Positions 17,944 to 26,714 of a DNA stretch of 64,000 nt are shown here, one piece after another. The stretch's first letter is position 1. Every line of letters starts with the position of its first letter. The stretch is from positions 1,302,001 through 1,366,000 of the forward strand of contig NZ_CP023068.1 in the NCBI RefSeq assembly GCF_002288525.1, read 5' to 3'. Both the position numbers and the translations under genes were made by a program. The DNA is from Sinorhizobium sojae CCBAU 05684 (GTDB taxonomy: Bacteria; Pseudomonadota; Alphaproteobacteria; Rhizobiales; Rhizobiaceae). The notes beneath the pieces were generated by a model. The model was not told where the DNA came from, searched no databases, and was given only the letters and a program-made list of their open reading frames with translations.

Positions 17944-18954
17944 ATGTCTGTCAGAATAGCGATCATAGGCGCGGGTATCATGGGGGCCGACCACGCCCGC
18001 ATTGTCGCCGAAGATCTTCCGGGGGTCTCGCTGCAGGTTGTGTGCGACGCCTCGCAGGAGCGTGCGCGCAAGGCGGCCGACGAATACGGGGCAGGTGACG
18101 CCTCGGACGATCCGCTTGCCACCATAAGACGCGGTGACGTCGATGCCATTCTGATTGCCAGCCCGGACGAAACCCATGCGCCGCTTGCACTAGCAGCCAT
18201 CGAAGCCGGAAAGCCCGTCCTTTGCGAGAAGCCACTTTCGCAAAGCTCGAAGGAGTGCCAGGACGTCATCGAGGCGGAAGTGTCCCGCGGCCGGCAGTTC
18301 GTCCAACTGGGCTTCATGCGCCGCTTCGACCCGTCCTATCGAGACATGAAAGCGGCCTTGGACGACGGCTCACTCGGGGCCGCGATCATGATGCACAATT
18401 TCCACCGGAACGTGGAAGCGCCTGCAAACTTCACGGGCCAGATGGCTATCACCAACTCTGCCCCCCACGAGTTCGATGTCGCCCGGTTCGTCCTCGGCGC
18501 CGATTACAAGGCGATCTCCGTCTTCCAGCCAGCCGGGATAGACGCTTCCAGGACGGGAGCGCCGGTCTTCATGGTCCTGGAGACCGACAAGGGCCAGTTG
18601 GTCAACATCGAGATCAACAACAACGCCGCCTACGGCTATGACGTCCGCGGTGAGCTCGTCGGCGAAAAGGGGTCAGTCTTTCTCAACGCGCCGATCCATA
18701 CGCGACAGAACGGCCGGCTCATGTCCTACGAGCTTTATGCGCCGGACTGGAGGCCGCGATTTGCGGAAGCCTATCGGCTTCAGAACAAGGCCTTTCTCAA
18801 TTTCGTCCGAACCGGGGAATTCCCTCCAATCGCGGCGGACGCTTGGGACGGCTACTGCGCCGCGCGCGTTGCGGAAGCGGGCGTCGAAGCCCTTCAGAAG
18901 GGCGCGCGCGCCACCCTTGCGAGAGCGGAAAAGCCGTCCCTCTACAAACATTAA
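17944..18954 (+). CDS. Gfo/Idh/MocA-family NAD(P)-dependent oxidoreductase (inositol 2-dehydrogenase-like)
   Basis: Dehydrogenase of 336 residues. The N-terminal Rossmann motif is IAIIGAGIMGADHARIV. The family Lys in the EKP motif is in PVLCEKPLSQ, and the C-terminal sheet includes NSAPHEFDVARFVLG with the catalytic His-x-x-Asp-like segment. Family members oxidise cyclitols, sugars or sugar acids. It follows the permease by 10 bp and probably oxidises the imported substrate to a keto compound used by the next gene. The open frame begins earlier, at 17875, inside the permease gene; the ATG at 17944 is preferred. Confidence 0.9.
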   Translation: MSVRIAIIGAGIMGADHARIVAEDLPGVSLQVVCDASQERARKAADEYGAGDASDDPLATIRRGDVDAILIASPDETHAPLALAAIEAGKPVLCEKPLSQSSKECQDVIEAEVSRGRQFVQLGFMRRFDPSYRDMKAALDDGSLGAAIMMHNFHRNVEAPANFTGQMAITNSAPHEFDVARFVLGADYKAISVFQPAGIDASRTGAPVFMVLETDKGQLVNIEINNNAAYGYDVRGELVGEKGSVFLNAPIHTRQNGRLMSYELYAPDWRPRFAEAYRLQNKAFLNFVRTGEFPPIAADAWDGYCAARVAEAGVEALQKGARATLARAEKPSLYKH

Positions 18955-18966
18955 AGGATTAAAGAG

Positions 18967-19926
18967 ATGAAACTCGGCTTCGTTTCCGACAGCCTCGGCG
19001 GAATGACCTTCGATGGGCTTCTCGACAGCGCCGCGCGGCTTGGAGTCTCGGGCGTGGAGGTCAACACGGGCGGCTGGTCGACAGCTCCCCACTTCGACCT
19101 GAAGACGATGAAGGCAAGCGCCGATGCTCGCCGGGCCTTCACTCGCGCCTTCGAAACCCGCGGGCTCGAGATCATTGCGTTGAACGCCAACGGCAATCCC
19201 TTGCATCCAACCCAGCCCGAGCAGGGCGAGTGCCTCAAGGACACGATCCGCATCGCCGGCGAGATGGGGATCAAGACCGTCTGCACTATGTCCGGACTGC
19301 CGGCAGGACGTAACGGCGATCGGATGCCGAACTGGGTCGTCTCTTCCTGGCCGCCGGAAACGCAGGAGATCCTGCGTTACCAGTGGGAGGAGAAGCTCCT
19401 ACCCTTCTGGACGGAGATCGTCGTTCTCGCGAAAGACTGCGGTGTCGAACGCATCGCACTCGAGCTTCACGGCAACCAGTGCGTCTACAACGTTCCCTCG
19501 CTTCTGAAGCTCCGGGCGGCCGTCGGCCCGATTGTCGGCGCCAATCTCGATCCATCGCATCTGTTCTGGATGGGGGCGGATCCCCTCGTCGCCGCCGAAG
19601 CACTCGGCGAGGCCGTCTATCACGTCCATGCCAAGGACACGATGCTCAACGCGCCTGTTCAAGCGACAACTTCGCTCCTCGAGAATGGTTCGCTGATGGA
19701 CATTCCGGCGCGAAGCTGGTCCTACATCACCCTCGGTTTCGGCCACGGCGAGGAGTGGTGGCGACAGTTTTGCTATCGGCTGAAGATGGCAGACTATGAT
19801 GGCTGGCTGTCGATCGAGCACGAGGACGTGTTGCTCAATGGCCTCGAGGGGTTGGAGAAATCCGTTGCGCTGCTCAAGGGGGTGATGCCCGTCGCGCCGA
19901 GTGACTTCAAGCCGCAGGCAATTTGA
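18967..19926 (+). CDS. Sugar phosphate isomerase/epimerase (AP-endonuclease-2 TIM barrel)
   Basis: TIM-barrel enzyme of 319 residues of the xylose-isomerase-like/IolE family. Metal-ligand motifs are visible: Glu in IALELHGNQCVYN, Asp-His in GANLDPSHLFWMGAD, His in VYHVHAKDTMLN and Glu in WLSIEHEDV. An AAAGAG site precedes the ATG 12 bp after the dehydrogenase stop. Partnership with a Gfo/Idh enzyme is typical for cyclitol, 3-keto-sugar or C3/C4 epimerisation routes. The exact reaction is undetermined. Confidence 0.9.
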   Translation: MKLGFVSDSLGGMTFDGLLDSAARLGVSGVEVNTGGWSTAPHFDLKTMKASADARRAFTRAFETRGLEIIALNANGNPLHPTQPEQGECLKDTIRIAGEMGIKTVCTMSGLPAGRNGDRMPNWVVSSWPPETQEILRYQWEEKLLPFWTEIVVLAKDCGVERIALELHGNQCVYNVPSLLKLRAAVGPIVGANLDPSHLFWMGADPLVAAEALGEAVYHVHAKDTMLNAPVQATTSLLENGSLMDIPARSWSYITLGFGHGEEWWRQFCYRLKMADYDGWLSIEHEDVLLNGLEGLEKSVALLKGVMPVAPSDFKPQAI

Positions 19927-19999
19927 CGGTCGAACGACGGTGCGCCCGAATTCACATGGACATCTGTAATTGCCGCTCACATCTGGAGGACAGTAGAGA

Positions 20000-20317
20000 A
20001 TGCGAGGCCCGAATGAAGATGCACCACCAAGCAGTCTTTCGGAACTGAAGTCGATGATCGCCTCGAGACAGCTCGAATTCCCAGATCAGCTTGAACGGGT
20101 TGTCCGCTGCGCCCTCGTCACGCCGGAACTAATCGCCTTTGGTAGCTCCAATTCGGTGGCACTTGCCTGTTCGGTGTCACCGACGACCGTGGTCCGGCTC
20201 GCTGGCTTCCTCGGCTTCGAGAACTTTCGAGATCTTCGAACTCTGTTTCGGGAGCACTTGAGGCGGCGTGCCGCACGAGCGTCGGCATCCGGCTCAGCGA
20301 CGGGGCTAGCCGAATAG
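20000..20317 (+). CDS. Truncated RpiR/MurR-family regulator (HTH domain only)
   Basis: A 105-residue frame containing the N-terminal HTH_6 domain of RpiR regulators (LSELKSMIASRQLEF ... CSVSPTTVVRLAGFLGFENFRDLRTLFREHLRRR). Family members are about 280-300 residues with a C-terminal SIS sugar-phosphate domain; none follows in any frame I can see. It has a GGAGG site 13 bp upstream and a clean start, so a short DNA-binding protein could be made, but loss of the sensing domain suggests decay. Confidence 0.75.
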   Translation: MRGPNEDAPPSSLSELKSMIASRQLEFPDQLERVVRCALVTPELIAFGSSNSVALACSVSPTTVVRLAGFLGFENFRDLRTLFREHLRRRAARASASGSATGLAE

Positions 20318-20751
20318 CGCCTCCACACGGATCCGCGGGTGAAATGTGAGGCTGGCCGCTTGGGAATCTTGGTGGCGATGGCCGCTGTTGGCCACATTCC
20401 TGTCTCAACGGCCGATACAGCCGAACTTCCGCAGTCCACCCATCGGAGACATCCCGGTCCAGCTCCGACCCGATCCGGCAGCTGGCCTCGGCGACAATAG
20501 GTAAAGATTGTATCCCGAAGCCGCCGTAGCTGTCGATTGGCATTTAATTGGGGTCTTGCTCATATGTGGAACGGCCCGGTCAGCAAGGCACTTATTGCGC
20601 AAATCCCGTTGGACGGTACAGCAGTGCCATGGCCCGGCAGACACCGGAGCCACACGTTCGCAGTACCAATGCTCGAGCCCCTGCACATTGACAATCGCAT
20701 CAACTTACCTGCAGGTTGACAAGGGAGACAGCCCTGCATTGTGGAGGCGCC
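20318..20751. other. Non-coding or decayed stretch after the RpiR fragment
   Basis: No gene is recognised over about 430 bp. It carries one copy of a 16-bp sequence (20563-20578) that recurs at 23358-23373. Frames here show no conserved domain. Confidence 0.4.
20563..20578. repeat. Direct repeat, left copy, flanking the PQQ-accessory trio
   Basis: TATGTGGAACGGCCCG is identical at 20563-20578 and 23358-23373. Each copy is bracketed by CTTGC on the left and GCAAG on the right, giving about 35-bp sites with short inverted arms, as seen at recombinase core sites. It may instead be two remnants of one gene, since both copies can read Met-Trp-Asn-Gly-Pro. Confidence 0.5.
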
Positions 20752-21723
20752 ATGAAGGAGCCATTGCTCTCGCCGCTAGACGGGCTCCGGCCACCCTCGA
20801 TATTGCGGCGCAACCTGCTGCTTGCAGGCTTCTGCCTCTGCTGCATGCCGCAAGTTGGGTTTGCCGCTGAAGCAGCGGGCCTGGAGGAGATTGCGGACGG
20901 TGTTTTCGTCCGGCGCGGGCCTGACGTGGAAGTAACCCCAGGCAACCACAATGGCATTGCCAATATCGGCTTCATCATCGGACGGGACGCGGTTCTTGTG
21001 ACCGATCCCGGCGGCAGTCTTTCCGACGGCCGGTGGCTGCGGTCGGAGATCAAGAAACGAACCGAAAGGCCGATCAGGCATGTCGTGGTGACGCACGTGC
21101 ACCCCGACCATTGTTTCGGCGCGGCCGCGTTCAAAGAGGACATGCCCGCCATCATCGGCCATCACAGGCTGCGTGCCGCCCTGCAGGCGAGGGGCGAATT
21201 CTATCGTCAGCGGCTCGTCGAAATTCTCAGCCCGCAAGAAGTGGGGCATGTTGTGCTGCCAACCCATGAGGTCGACGGCGATGGCTACGAGATAGAACTC
21301 GGCCACCGAGTCATCCGACTCACTGCCCACGGAATCGCACATACCGATTGCGACCTCTCCCTCATCGATTCGACTACCGGCCTTCTGTTCGCCGGCGACC
21401 TGCTTTTTGTGGGACGCGTGCCTTCGCTGGATGGCAGCCTGCTCGGCTGGCTCGACGAGACGCAGAGGCTGCGCTCCCTTGGCGCAACAAGGGCGGTGCC
21501 GGGGCATGGTCCAGCGCTGGTGGAACCCGCTGCCGCATTTGCCGACCTGAAGCGCTATCTGGAGGCGCTTCGGGACGATACCCGCAAGGCGATCAGGGAC
21601 GGCATGACGATCGAAGAGGCCGTCCAGACGGTGGCGCAATCGGAGCGCGGCCGATGGGCGCTGTTTGACGATTACAATGGCCGCAACGTGACCCGGGCCT
21701 ACAAGGAACTTGAGTGGGAATAG
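20752..21723 (+). CDS. Quinoprotein relay system metallo-beta-lactamase-fold hydrolase
   Basis: Metallohydrolase of about 323 residues exported by an N-terminal leader (Arg-Arg before a hydrophobic run, cleavage near FAAEA). The zinc motif VVTHVHPDHCFGAAAF and the later VPGHGP are intact, with GIAHTDCDLSL between. It matches the metallohydrolases that accompany PQQ-dependent alcohol dehydrogenases and precede SoxYZ-like and CxxCW proteins, as here. A GGAGG site supports ATG 20752 over the longer TTG frame from 20716. No PQQ dehydrogenase or cytochrome c is present in the window. Confidence 0.82.
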   Translation: MKEPLLSPLDGLRPPSILRRNLLLAGFCLCCMPQVGFAAEAAGLEEIADGVFVRRGPDVEVTPGNHNGIANIGFIIGRDAVLVTDPGGSLSDGRWLRSEIKKRTERPIRHVVVTHVHPDHCFGAAAFKEDMPAIIGHHRLRAALQARGEFYRQRLVEILSPQEVGHVVLPTHEVDGDGYEIELGHRVIRLTAHGIAHTDCDLSLIDSTTGLLFAGDLLFVGRVPSLDGSLLGWLDETQRLRSLGATRAVPGHGPALVEPAAAFADLKRYLEALRDDTRKAIRDGMTIEEAVQTVAQSERGRWALFDDYNGRNVTRAYKELEWE

Positions 21724-21765
21724 AGGACGAGATCCGGCGATTGCCGGCGATTGGAGGATTGCGAG

Positions 21766-22581
21766 ATGAAACTTCTGCGAGACCTCATAACGGCTGCTTT
21801 GATTGCCGGAGCATATCCCGCCGCGGTGTCGGCCGGCGTTTCGGCGATCGACGGCAGCGAGCCGGAACGGCAGGCTCGCTGGCAGGAGATTAGCGCGCAT
21901 ATTTTCGGCGATCGCCCTATCGAGGCGGGAGGCGACCTGATCACGATCGAGGCGCCGACCCGCGCTCAGGACCCGGCGCTCGTTCCGATTACTGTAAAGG
22001 TTTTGAGGAAGGATGAGGTGCGCGCCGTCCATCTGGTGATTGACGACAATCCGTCACCATACGCAGCGAAGATCAGCTTCGGTCCGGCGGGGGATCCCAG
22101 CGAGATCAAGCTCAGAGTTAGGGTTAACGACTATACGAACGTCCATGCGGTTGCCGAGACCAGCGATGGCAAGCTCTATCAGACGAGGATATTCGTGAAG
22201 GCGTCAGGCGGTTGTACGGCTCCCATCGGAGTGAGTGACGCGGAAGCCCTGAAGGACGTCGGTCGCATGAAGATGAAGTTCGGCGACCGCGACCATCCGA
22301 AGGAGGCAACGCTGATGATCCGCCATCCAAACTTCAGCGGCATGCAGATGAACCAGGTAACCCGGCTTCACACGTCGGCCCGGTATCTCGACCGGATCAG
22401 AATCAGCTACGGCGAGGAGACCGTTTTCGAACTTACGGGCGACATCTCGCTCTCGTCGGACCCCGTGATCGGGTTTACCTACGCTCAGTCCGAACAGGGC
22501 GAATTCACGATTCACGCGAGGGATACAAGAGGCGCCAGCTGGGAGCAATCATTTGCAGTGCCCGCGAGGATGAACGAGTGA
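21766..22581 (+). CDS. Quinoprotein dehydrogenase-associated SoxYZ-like carrier protein
   Basis: Secreted protein of 271 residues with a signal peptide ending near VSAGVSA. The N-terminal half is SoxY-like and ends in a Gly-Gly-Cys-containing segment (KASGGCTAPI at about residue 155). The C-terminal half is SoxZ-like (KEATLMIRHPNFSGMQMNQVT ... FTIHARDTRGASWEQSF). The Cys in SoxY carries substrates on a swinging arm; in this fused family its position is moved inward. GGAGGATT precedes the ATG. It is 42 bp after the hydrolase and overlaps the CxxCW gene by four bases. Confidence 0.85.
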   Translation: MKLLRDLITAALIAGAYPAAVSAGVSAIDGSEPERQARWQEISAHIFGDRPIEAGGDLITIEAPTRAQDPALVPITVKVLRKDEVRAVHLVIDDNPSPYAAKISFGPAGDPSEIKLRVRVNDYTNVHAVAETSDGKLYQTRIFVKASGGCTAPIGVSDAEALKDVGRMKMKFGDRDHPKEATLMIRHPNFSGMQMNQVTRLHTSARYLDRIRISYGEETVFELTGDISLSSDPVIGFTYAQSEQGEFTIHARDTRGASWEQSFAVPARMNE

Positions 22582-23219
22582 TCCGCGTCGGAAGCCGGGC
22601 ATTGCCGGGCGCGATCTTGGCGATGCTGATGATCTCGCCCGTTGCGGCCGCGGATGGCCCGGCTTTTATCCCCGAGCCGCCGGGGCTCTGGGCCGGCCCC
22701 ATGGTGAGTGACACGCCGGCAACACTCAAAGGTGCACGAGTGATCGACATCCCGGGCCTGGAGGTGTTGATGCCGCAAAAGCCGCTGCTGATCGACGTTG
22801 GTCCGGCAGACCGGAAGCCGGACGGCCTTCCCTCATCGACGATCTGGAAGCCGGCGCACCGGTCCATTCCCGGGGCAGTCTGGTTCCCGGGGGCGGGTAG
22901 CGCAGACCTGCCGGACGAAAAGGTCGACGCGCTGCTCCGGCGCATCGCGGAACTGACGAACGGGGACAAATCCGCGCCGGTGGTCACGTTCTGTCGTCCG
23001 AAATGCTGGGGCAGTTGGAACATCGGCAAACGCCTAGTGCAGGCAGGCTACAGCTCCGTCCACTGGCTCCCCGCGGGTGTAAGCGGCTGGCAGGAGCGCA
23101 ACGATACGACAGCCGTCACCCCGGAGACCGGATGGGCGCCGAAAACGCCGGCCGCGAGCGCGGGTACGTTCGTCAATGGCGAGCCCACCGCAAGCGATCA
23201 AGTCAGCTCAGGCAATTGA
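22578..23219 (+). CDS. PQQ-dependent catabolism-associated CxxCW motif protein (rhodanese-like)
   Basis: Exported rhodanese-like protein of 213 residues with a GTG start overlapping the previous stop (GTGA). The diagnostic CRPKCWGSWN motif lies near residue 137 and is preceded by HRSIPGAVWFPGAG. It is the third member of the conserved trio that usually surrounds a PQQ alcohol dehydrogenase and its cytochrome c. Those partners are missing here, so the trio must act with enzymes encoded elsewhere or is a relic. Confidence 0.85.
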   Translation: MIRVGSRALPGAILAMLMISPVAAADGPAFIPEPPGLWAGPMVSDTPATLKGARVIDIPGLEVLMPQKPLLIDVGPADRKPDGLPSSTIWKPAHRSIPGAVWFPGAGSADLPDEKVDALLRRIAELTNGDKSAPVVTFCRPKCWGSWNIGKRLVQAGYSSVHWLPAGVSGWQERNDTTAVTPETGWAPKTPAASAGTFVNGEPTASDQVSSGN

Positions 23220-23357
23220 TCCGCCTTCAGATGGCAAGGTCCCGCGCGCGCCACAATGCAGCTCATTGTTGAAGTGCTCAAAACGTCCGCAATGGCGAAA
23301 CGCTATCACTCATGTGGCTTGAGCGAACGGCGAGACACCACCCTGACCTTGCCCCCG

Positions 23358-23373
23358 TATGTGGAACGGCCCG
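23358..23373. repeat. Direct repeat, right copy, flanking the PQQ-accessory trio
   Basis: Second copy of the 16-bp sequence described at 20563. It lies 139 bp after the CxxCW gene and about 100 bp before a broken integrase. Confidence 0.5.
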
Positions 23374-23472
23374 CATGGCAAGAGTTTTTTTAGTCGATTT
23401 CACACATTGGAACGGTGCGGATCATATCTCCGGCCTTTGCGCGCGGCACATGGCCGCTCAAAACCCTCCCGG

Positions 23473-23869
23473 CTAGTCCTGCCGGATCTCTTGGACCTCT
23501 ACAAATACCTCAACCTCTATATCGAGCGGCATCGCGGTGTACTCCTGGCCGGTGCCGACGATCTGGGCACTCTTTTCGTGAAAACGGTGAAATCTAACAG
23601 CAAGGACGCCGCTTATAACTCGACGACTTTCTACGAAGCCTGGCGCCTGACAGGCCGCGGCGCGATCAAAGGGCTGCTGCCACATGGGCCGCACAATGTC
23701 CGTGATGTGCTCGCCACCCATATTCAAGCAGACGGGGTCCTACGAGCAGGCAAGCTATGCCATCCAAGACACCGCCGAAGTGGTCGCCAGTCACTATGGT
23801 CGCTTCTTACCCCAGGACAAGGCGGCGCTGGCCGCCAAAATCCTGAACCAGGTGTGGGAGGCGGCATAG
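23473..23869 (+). pseudogene. Broken site-specific integrase, C-terminal part
   Basis: A first frame reads LPDLLDLYKYLNLYIERHR ... KGLLPHGPHNVRDVLATHI, where GPHNVRDVLATH resembles the catalytic H-x-x-R box of tyrosine recombinases. A +1 frame then continues LKQTGSYEQASYAIQ(D)TAEVVASHYGRFLP, including the HYGRFL region with the presumed nucleophile Tyr, to a stop at 23869. The N-terminal half is missing and a frameshift near 23720 breaks it, so it is inactive. Confidence 0.7.
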
Positions 23870-24042
23870 TCCCGGCGAATGTCCGAATGGGCGAGAGGAG
23901 CCGTGCCTCGGTGTGTCGTCCATTCTCTACCCGGTTGGCCGACGTTGTGCGGCGCTGAGGCCGCGGCACTAACTCTTTTGTGTAGCTTTTCCTCGCCAGG
24001 CTCGCGCGGTTACCATCTAAGCGCGAAATTGCGGAGAGGAGC

Positions 24043-24804
24043 ATGCACTATCGCTCGCAAAGGAAGTCGGTGCTGTTCACGGCACCGGGACTTGTTATCG
24101 GTGCGCTCGCGGTAGGCGCTGCGGGCGGCATCAGTGTAAACCTGGCCGAGATCATTGCGCTCACCGAAAAGCCTCACCTGCTCGTCGCCGTTCTGTTCGT
24201 CGGCGCCTTCGCTGGCATCACGGTTGAGCAAGCATTGTGCCGGATGCGGAGGCACGCATGGCGGGCAAGAAACCGCTCACGCTGGCAGGAAGGTCCCCGG
24301 GCGAACATCGCTTCAGGGCCGTTGGTACCCACGAGTATTCCGGACACGCCGAAACGGCCCGACGCTGCCGAACAACTGCGGATTGTCATGGGCTCGAGCT
24401 TCACGATCCAGCCGCTACTCAACAAAAGCGAGGCGCGCGTATTTAGGGAGCTCGATCGCCTGGTGATCGGCTGCAACCCGACTTGGCAGGTGATGGCACA
24501 AGTCTCGTTGGGCGAAATCCTCCGCAGCAAAGATGCGAACGCGTTCAGTTGCATCAACGCGAAGCGGGTCGACCTCCTGCTGGTTGACGGTAACTGCCAG
24601 CCTCGGCACGCCATCGAGTATCAGGGTGGAGCACATCATCAAGGCGCTGCGGCCGCGCGCGATGCCGTCAAGAAAGAGGCGCTGCGGCGGGCAGGAATCG
24701 GCTATTACGAGGTCGTGGCGGGGCAGACCACTCCCTCGGACCTAAAGCGATTGGTCGAAAAGTTGGTGGATAAGCCGAAACTCCCGAAATGCGGTTCGCG
24801 CTGA
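24043..24804 (+). CDS. Membrane-anchored DUF2726-domain protein (nuclease-like)
   Basis: Protein of 253 residues. Two hydrophobic segments (about residues 12-33 and 42-62) anchor it in the membrane, followed by a basic linker and a cytoplasmic DUF2726 domain: LLNKSEARVFRELDRLV, VSLGEILRS, INAKRVDLLLVD and AIEYQGGAHH. DUF2726 is related to restriction-endonuclease-like folds; the Asp of KRVDLLLVD and the Glu of AIEYQG fit that pattern. An AGAGGAG site lies before the ATG. It is followed 120 bp later by a PD-(D/E)XK-type gene, which hints at a DNA-processing or defence pair. Function is unknown. Confidence 0.75.
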   Translation: MHYRSQRKSVLFTAPGLVIGALAVGAAGGISVNLAEIIALTEKPHLLVAVLFVGAFAGITVEQALCRMRRHAWRARNRSRWQEGPRANIASGPLVPTSIPDTPKRPDAAEQLRIVMGSSFTIQPLLNKSEARVFRELDRLVIGCNPTWQVMAQVSLGEILRSKDANAFSCINAKRVDLLLVDGNCQPRHAIEYQGGAHHQGAAAARDAVKKEALRRAGIGYYEVVAGQTTPSDLKRLVEKLVDKPKLPKCGSR

Positions 24805-24927
24805 AGATGGGGTTCCGCTCTCCCTGCCTCTCCGCTGACGTGCTCCCAAGCGCCGCCACGCGTCGACTCGCCTCCATGAGGCTGACGCCCACGGATAGCC
24901 TGACCGCATCTGAATGGCTGGTTGTTG

Positions 24928-25797
24928 ATGACAGATGATTTGACGGCAGTTCGGGAGAACCTGTTTCCAGCCAGTCACGCCGCCATCGGCGATTGGCTCA
25001 CATTTCCCTGGCATCGTGACAGCGCCAACAGAATTCAGGCGCACAAGCCTCATTCATCGCAGGCCATCGCCATTGATGTGTTCGGCACACTCAAGATGAG
25101 CATCGACCGCGATCGCGTCCTCGATGCCATCGCTCGGCAAGTGGGCGTGGCACCCGGCGGCCCTTGGTCGATAACGCTCGAGTGGACAGATGCCGATCGG
25201 CACTTGGGCGAACCGCGGCCCACGCAGGTCGACGCTCTTGCCGTTGGTTCGAAGGCCGCGCTGGTTATTGAATGCAAGTTTACCGAGCCCGGCGGGAAAT
25301 GCAGTCAGACCACCGTGTCGCGATCCGGGCAACCGCAGTGCAATGGCAGCTATGTAGACCAGGTCAATCCGAAAAGCGGCGTGGGTTCCCGCTGTGCCCT
25401 TGCGGGCAAGCGGATCCGCTATTGGGATTACATCCCCAAGGTTTTCGCGCTCGACCCGGCGGAAGACTATGCGCCCTGCCCTTTCGCCGGCGACGCTTAT
25501 CAATGGATGCGAAATGCCGTATTGGCGGCTGCGATAGGCGAGCACCGTGAGCTTCAGGCCGCCGCCGTCGCCGCCTTTGCCGACCACCCAAGTTTTCCCA
25601 CGGCACGGAAGGCGAAGCTGGGTCTGATCGACCCGAGATATAGCAGCGGTAAAGCCGCTGTCACGCCAATCTCGTATCAAGGGGTTATCGAGATTGCGCG
25701 CCGCGTGGGGCTGGATCAGCAGCTTTGGGCCGATCTGTCTGCATGGGTCGACAAAAAGATCGCGAAGGTCTCGTCGCGAGGACTTGATGGCAGTTGA
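24928..25797 (+). CDS. PGN_0703-like putative restriction endonuclease (PD-(D/E)XK fold)
   Basis: Protein of about 289 residues. The nuclease core is seen as TQVDALAVGSKAALVIECKFTE at residues 92-113: Asp, spacer, then Glu-Cys-Lys as the (D/E)XK triad. It is followed by a cysteine-containing GGKCSQT segment and QCNGSYVDQVNP typical of PGN_0703 proteins. No methyltransferase is adjacent, so it is not a classical restriction-modification pair. No strong ribosome-binding site precedes ATG 24928. It may work with the DUF2726 membrane protein upstream. Confidence 0.72.
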   Translation: MTDDLTAVRENLFPASHAAIGDWLTFPWHRDSANRIQAHKPHSSQAIAIDVFGTLKMSIDRDRVLDAIARQVGVAPGGPWSITLEWTDADRHLGEPRPTQVDALAVGSKAALVIECKFTEPGGKCSQTTVSRSGQPQCNGSYVDQVNPKSGVGSRCALAGKRIRYWDYIPKVFALDPAEDYAPCPFAGDAYQWMRNAVLAAAIGEHRELQAAAVAAFADHPSFPTARKAKLGLIDPRYSSGKAAVTPISYQGVIEIARRVGLDQQLWADLSAWVDKKIAKVSSRGLDGS

Positions 25798-26107
25798 GGG
25801 CCTCAAGAGCGCTCGCCGCGGGGTAGACGCTGCTCGCTTACTAGCCGGCGATCGGCCCGAAGCATTTGGGAGTACCCGCTTGCACAGAACGCGATCTTGC
25901 CGGTCGGAGGTGAGTTCAAGCGTTCAAGCTGACGGTCCAACGCCAAAACGCGAATGGGCGCACCAAACGCTCCCGAGCAACCCGGTCGATGGACAGTTCA
26001 CTCATCGCGGTGCGCCCCTCGCTGTCGCCGTGATCTATGGAAAGCTTGAGATCAGCGACGTCGTGAAACGTCAGCGCGGCCAGCTACGCGGAAGCGGGCT
26101 ACTGTCG
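25798..26107. other. About 300 bp without a recognisable gene
   Basis: Open frames here match nothing I recognise, have no plausible start signals, and lie between the nuclease gene and the degenerate ParE/RelB remnant. Confidence 0.4.
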
Positions 26108-26384
26108 TCAAGCTCGTCGGGACACATCTGGGCGCCATGCGGCAGAATACGGATCCTTTCGGACATCACCACATAGGCTGCAACGCAAGGCGTGCGCGGG
26201 ATGACAAGCTTGCGCTTTCCGGCAATCCGGCCAGCCGACCACTTTCGGGAAAGTCAAGAAGGCGACGCGCTGCGCGGACGATCTCCTCGTCCACGTGGGC
26301 CGCCGCCTTCGGATTCTCGCTTTCAATGTGACCGAAGATGTTGTCCCCATCATCAAGGGCGTATCGCGCCCAAACAAGCCTCAT
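26108..26384 (-). pseudogene. RelE/ParE-family toxin remnant, frameshifted
   Basis: The first frame reads MRLVWARYALDDGDNIFGHIES ... LLDFPESGRL, a normal ParE N-terminus. One G is missing near 26230, so the C-terminal part GKRKLVIPRTPCVAAYVVMSERIRI continues in another frame, ending HGAQMCPDEL with a short internal deletion. The toxin should be inactive. It overlaps the antitoxin remnant by four bases, the normal operon layout. Confidence 0.75.
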
Positions 26385-26653
26385 CGGTCACCCGCCATGG
26401 CCTTACGCAGGGCGGCTGCCCGACGCACCCGAAAGTGCGCGTCGGCGTCAGCATCGTCGACGTCCGGTCGGGTGTCCTCGAGCGCCTGCAACACCTTAGC
26501 GCGGAACCAGGCATCGTAAGCCTCGCTATGGCTGACAAGTTCCAGCGGCAGAGCACCTTCATTCGCCGTCCGGGTTAACAGGATTCGAACGGCATCCGTG
26601 AGGTCCATGTTTTCTAGAACCGCCGTGGCGCGCTCTTTGACGTCGGCATCAAT
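26381..26653 (-). pseudogene. RelB/DinJ-type antitoxin remnant
   Basis: The frame from 26608 reads MDLTDAVRILLTRTANEGALPLELVSHSE, the ribbon-helix-helix end and linker of a RelB antitoxin. The sequence upstream still encodes DADVKERATAVLEN in the same frame but is cut by a TAG near 26654 and lacks a start. The codons after MDLT also seem to lack two residues of the usual GLTVSDAVR. A shortened peptide could be made, but DNA binding is probably lost. Confidence 0.65.
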
Positions 26654-26714
26654 CTACGTGATCGAGGGCAGGCAACGCGTACCACTCACCGATGACGCCA
26701 ACTGTAGTTGCGCT

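Noticed and set aside
20776..22032. 418-codon minus-strand frame opposite the PQQ-accessory genes
   Set aside because: Shadow of the metallohydrolase and SoxYZ-like genes; no family features.
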